NCBI GenBank assembly: GCA_046050105.1
Contig: JBJOQE010000075.1
Coordinates: 1 to 6,253, forward strand
Origin: JAYQPD01 sp046050105
GTDB lineage: Bacteria; Patescibacteriota; Minisyncoccia; Phycocordibacterales; UBA918
DNA: 6,253 nt
Reading direction: 5' to 3'
Under the pieces are notes generated by a model, which was given only the letters and a program-made list of their open reading frames with translations, was not told the DNA's origin and did not search any database. Of the stretch, positions 5,005 to 6,253 are shown piece by piece; positions within the stretch are counted from its first letter, which is position 1; the number at the start of each line of letters is the position of its first letter. A program made the position numbers and the translations under genes.

Positions 5005-5706
5005 ATGGATTTTGCGACGGTTCTTATCGCACTTATGGGAGGTCTCATCCCTGCCCTTTTTTGGCTGTGGTTCTGGCTCCGTGAAGACAAACCCCACCCA
5101 GAACCAAAAGCACTTATTGCCGCAGCGTTTATTGCGGGTATGGCGATTGTGCCGATTGTACTCCCACTTCAGAAATTCGCTCTCGAGCGCTTCTCGGGAG
5201 ATTCACTCATCTTTATGTGGGTCACCATTGAAGAGGTACTCAAATATGCTGCTGCGCTGGTGGTCGTGCTCTGGAACCGTGCAGTGGACGAACCTATCGA
5301 CACCATTATCTATATGATTGCTGTTGCGCTTGGCTTCTCTGCATTTGAAAATGCGCTCTTCATTTTCACACCACTCCAGAACGGCAATATCGCTGAGTCT
5401 ATTCTCACTGGCAACTTCCGTTTCTTAGGTGCGACCCTCCTTCACGTACTTGCATCAGGTACCGTGGGTGCGCTTATGGCAATGTCGTTCTACCAGGCGA
5501 AAGTAGTACGTATTGCACTTGCAACAGTGGGACTTATCATAGCAATTGCATTGCATGCCCTATTCAACTCTTTTATAATGGATTCATCGAGTGGTGAGAC
5601 CATCCTCACCGTGTTCCTCTTTGTGTGGATGGGAATCATCGCTCTACTTCTAATATTCGAAAAAGTAAAATTGCTCGAGCGTCAGCATAACTCTTCCAAA
5701 ACGTAA
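5005..5706 (+). CDS. PrsW-family intramembrane protease, 233 aa
   Basis: A membrane protein of the PrsW family of glutamic-type intramembrane proteases. The best-known member, Bacillus PrsW, cuts an anti-sigma factor in envelope-stress signalling. About seven hydrophobic segments are visible, near residues 5-25, 36-55, 68-90, 98-120, 141-163, 168-190 and 199-218. Family motifs fit: the cytoplasmic-side LREDKPHPEP after the first segment; EEVLK (Glu76, Glu77, Lys80), the expected catalytic glutamates; GFSAFEN (Glu115, Asn116); His147; and HALFN (His184, Asn188). The tail (from about residue 219) is short and charged. Length is normal for the family. The start is the first ATG, placed right after a TAGAAT box; the next in-frame ATG (residue 11) lies inside the first membrane segment. 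The Hsp20 gene begins two bases after its stop, so the pair is an operon. The substrate is unknown, and no anti-sigma or sigma gene is in the window. Confidence 0.85.
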   Translation: MDFATVLIALMGGLIPALFWLWFWLREDKPHPEPKALIAAAFIAGMAIVPIVLPLQKFALERFSGDSLIFMWVTIEEVLKYAAALVVVLWNRAVDEPIDTIIYMIAVALGFSAFENALFIFTPLQNGNIAESILTGNFRFLGATLLHVLASGTVGALMAMSFYQAKVVRIALATVGLIIAIALHALFNSFIMDSSSGETILTVFLFVWMGIIALLLIFEKVKLLERQHNSSKT

Positions 5707-5708
5707 CT

Positions 5709-6194
5709 ATGATTCGCAAACCATCATTTCTTGAACGCCTCACTGGCTCAAACTCATCAGAGGATGATTTTGAGGATGCTGATACTGCTGCGCGGGACAC
5801 TGAGGAAGTTGCTCAAGACTCCTGGAACGACCAACAAGGCCTGGAATCTGACCAAGATGGTGAGCTCCCTGTTGATATGTATCACACCTCGGAAAAGATT
5901 GTGATTCGTGCCCTCATTGCTGGCGTTCCTCCTGACGCTCTTGATATTGCCATCACGCGCGATATGGTAACCATCAAAGGCCATCGTGAAGAAGACCGTG
6001 AGGCACCAGATGACGACTACTACCACCACGAGCTCTACTGGGGCGGCTTCTCACGCACCATTCTCCTCCCTGAAGAAGTGGTTATCGACGAAGCAGAGGC
6101 TAAAGAAAAGCATGGTATGCTCACGATTGTCCTCCCGAAGCTCGACAAGGCCCGTAGTGCACGACTCAAGGTACGAAGTCACCATAAGGAATAG
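5709..6194 (+). CDS. Hsp20 / alpha-crystallin small heat-shock protein, 161 aa
   Basis: Small heat-shock proteins are ATP-independent holdases that keep unfolding proteins soluble. The alpha-crystallin domain spans about residues 53-144, from ELPVDMYHTSEKIVIRALIAGV through DMVTIKGHREED and ELYWGGFSRTILLPEEV to the conserved AKEKHGMLTIVLPK. A C-terminal L-K-V tripeptide (153-155) is a plausible I-x-I oligomerisation motif. The N-terminal arm (residues 1-52) is unusual: after a short basic start, residues 18-52 hold 15 Asp/Glu and a single Arg. The gene starts two bases after the protease stop with no Shine-Dalgarno sequence, so translation probably depends on coupling to the upstream gene. It ends just before a strong terminator. 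No CIRCE-type full operator is present. Family assignment is firm; the client proteins are unknown. Confidence 0.93.
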   Translation: MIRKPSFLERLTGSNSSEDDFEDADTAARDTEEVAQDSWNDQQGLESDQDGELPVDMYHTSEKIVIRALIAGVPPDALDIAITRDMVTIKGHREEDREAPDDDYYHHELYWGGFSRTILLPEEVVIDEAEAKEKHGMLTIVLPKLDKARSARLKVRSHHKE

Positions 6195-6200
6195 CATAGA

Positions 6201-6229
6201 AAAACCGCCTTGTAGAAAGAGGCGGTTTT
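6201..6229 (+). terminator. Intrinsic terminator of the prsW-hsp20 operon
   Basis: AAAACCGCCT (6201-6210) pairs perfectly with AGGCGGTTTT (6220-6229) in a 10-bp stem with a nine-base loop. The 3' arm ends in TTTT followed by GTATTT. With an A tract on the 5' side it could also stop transcription arriving on the minus strand. It lies six bases after the hsp20 stop codon. The remaining 24 bases of the window show nothing recognisable. Confidence 0.88.
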
Positions 6230-6253
6230 GTATTTGATTCGCCATATGAGGCA

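Noticed and set aside
4983..5009. Full CIRCE operator for HrcA upstream of the protease-chaperone operon
   Set aside because: Only the left half is similar; the right half GAGTGCTAA is missing at the required nine-base spacing.
1..6253. CRISPR array, insertion sequence, toxin-antitoxin pair or defence system
   Set aside because: No regularly spaced direct repeats, transposase, terminal repeats or recognisable toxin or defence domains are present.

Overview
The window reads as ordinary chromosomal sequence from a small-genome bacterium, most likely a Patescibacteria / Candidate Phyla Radiation member of the Parcubacteria type. This is inferred from three things. The TsaD carries an insertion and the variant GPGLEPALWVG stretch I associate with that group. 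The valyl-tRNA synthetase is C-terminally shortened. Several genes are short, and some have start sites that look leaderless. The lineage call is from memory of family patterns, not from a search. All genes read in the standard code. Of seven stop codons four are TAG, three TAA and none TGA.

Layout. Positions 20-691 (+) hold an unrecognised soluble 223-residue protein. It converges with a minus-strand gene (736-993) for an 85-residue protein with a DksA/TraR-type four-cysteine zinc finger; the two share a terminator hairpin (704-737). The DksA-like gene has a near-consensus promoter and a strong ribosome binding site. It is divergent from a tRNA-Val (anticodon GAC, 1102-1177) that has its own promoter and an immediately adjacent terminator. 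Then, all on the plus strand, come tsaD (1274-2443, t6A tRNA modification), valS (2514-4706, valyl-tRNA synthetase), a 63-residue protein with two CxxCxGxG zinc knuckles (4750-4941, with its own terminator), a PrsW-family membrane protease (5005-5706) and an Hsp20 small heat-shock protein (5709-6194). The last two are two bases apart and end at a terminator (6201-6229).

The functional theme of the first two thirds is tRNA supply and translation: a tRNA-Val, the enzyme that charges it, a universal tRNA modification enzyme, and a possible transcription regulator of the class that acts on stable-RNA promoters. The last third looks like a small stress or protein-quality module: a zinc-knuckle protein related in motif to DnaJ, then a membrane protease co-transcribed with a chaperone.

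I see no CRISPR array, insertion sequence, phage gene or clear defence system. The points most worth following are the truncated ValRS with an altered editing-pocket residue, the minimal basic DksA-like protein facing a tRNA promoter, recurrent -10 boxes 6-7 bases before start codons, and a 21-bp hairpin that takes in the 3' end of the tRNA. No stretch longer than 300 bases lacks a gene.
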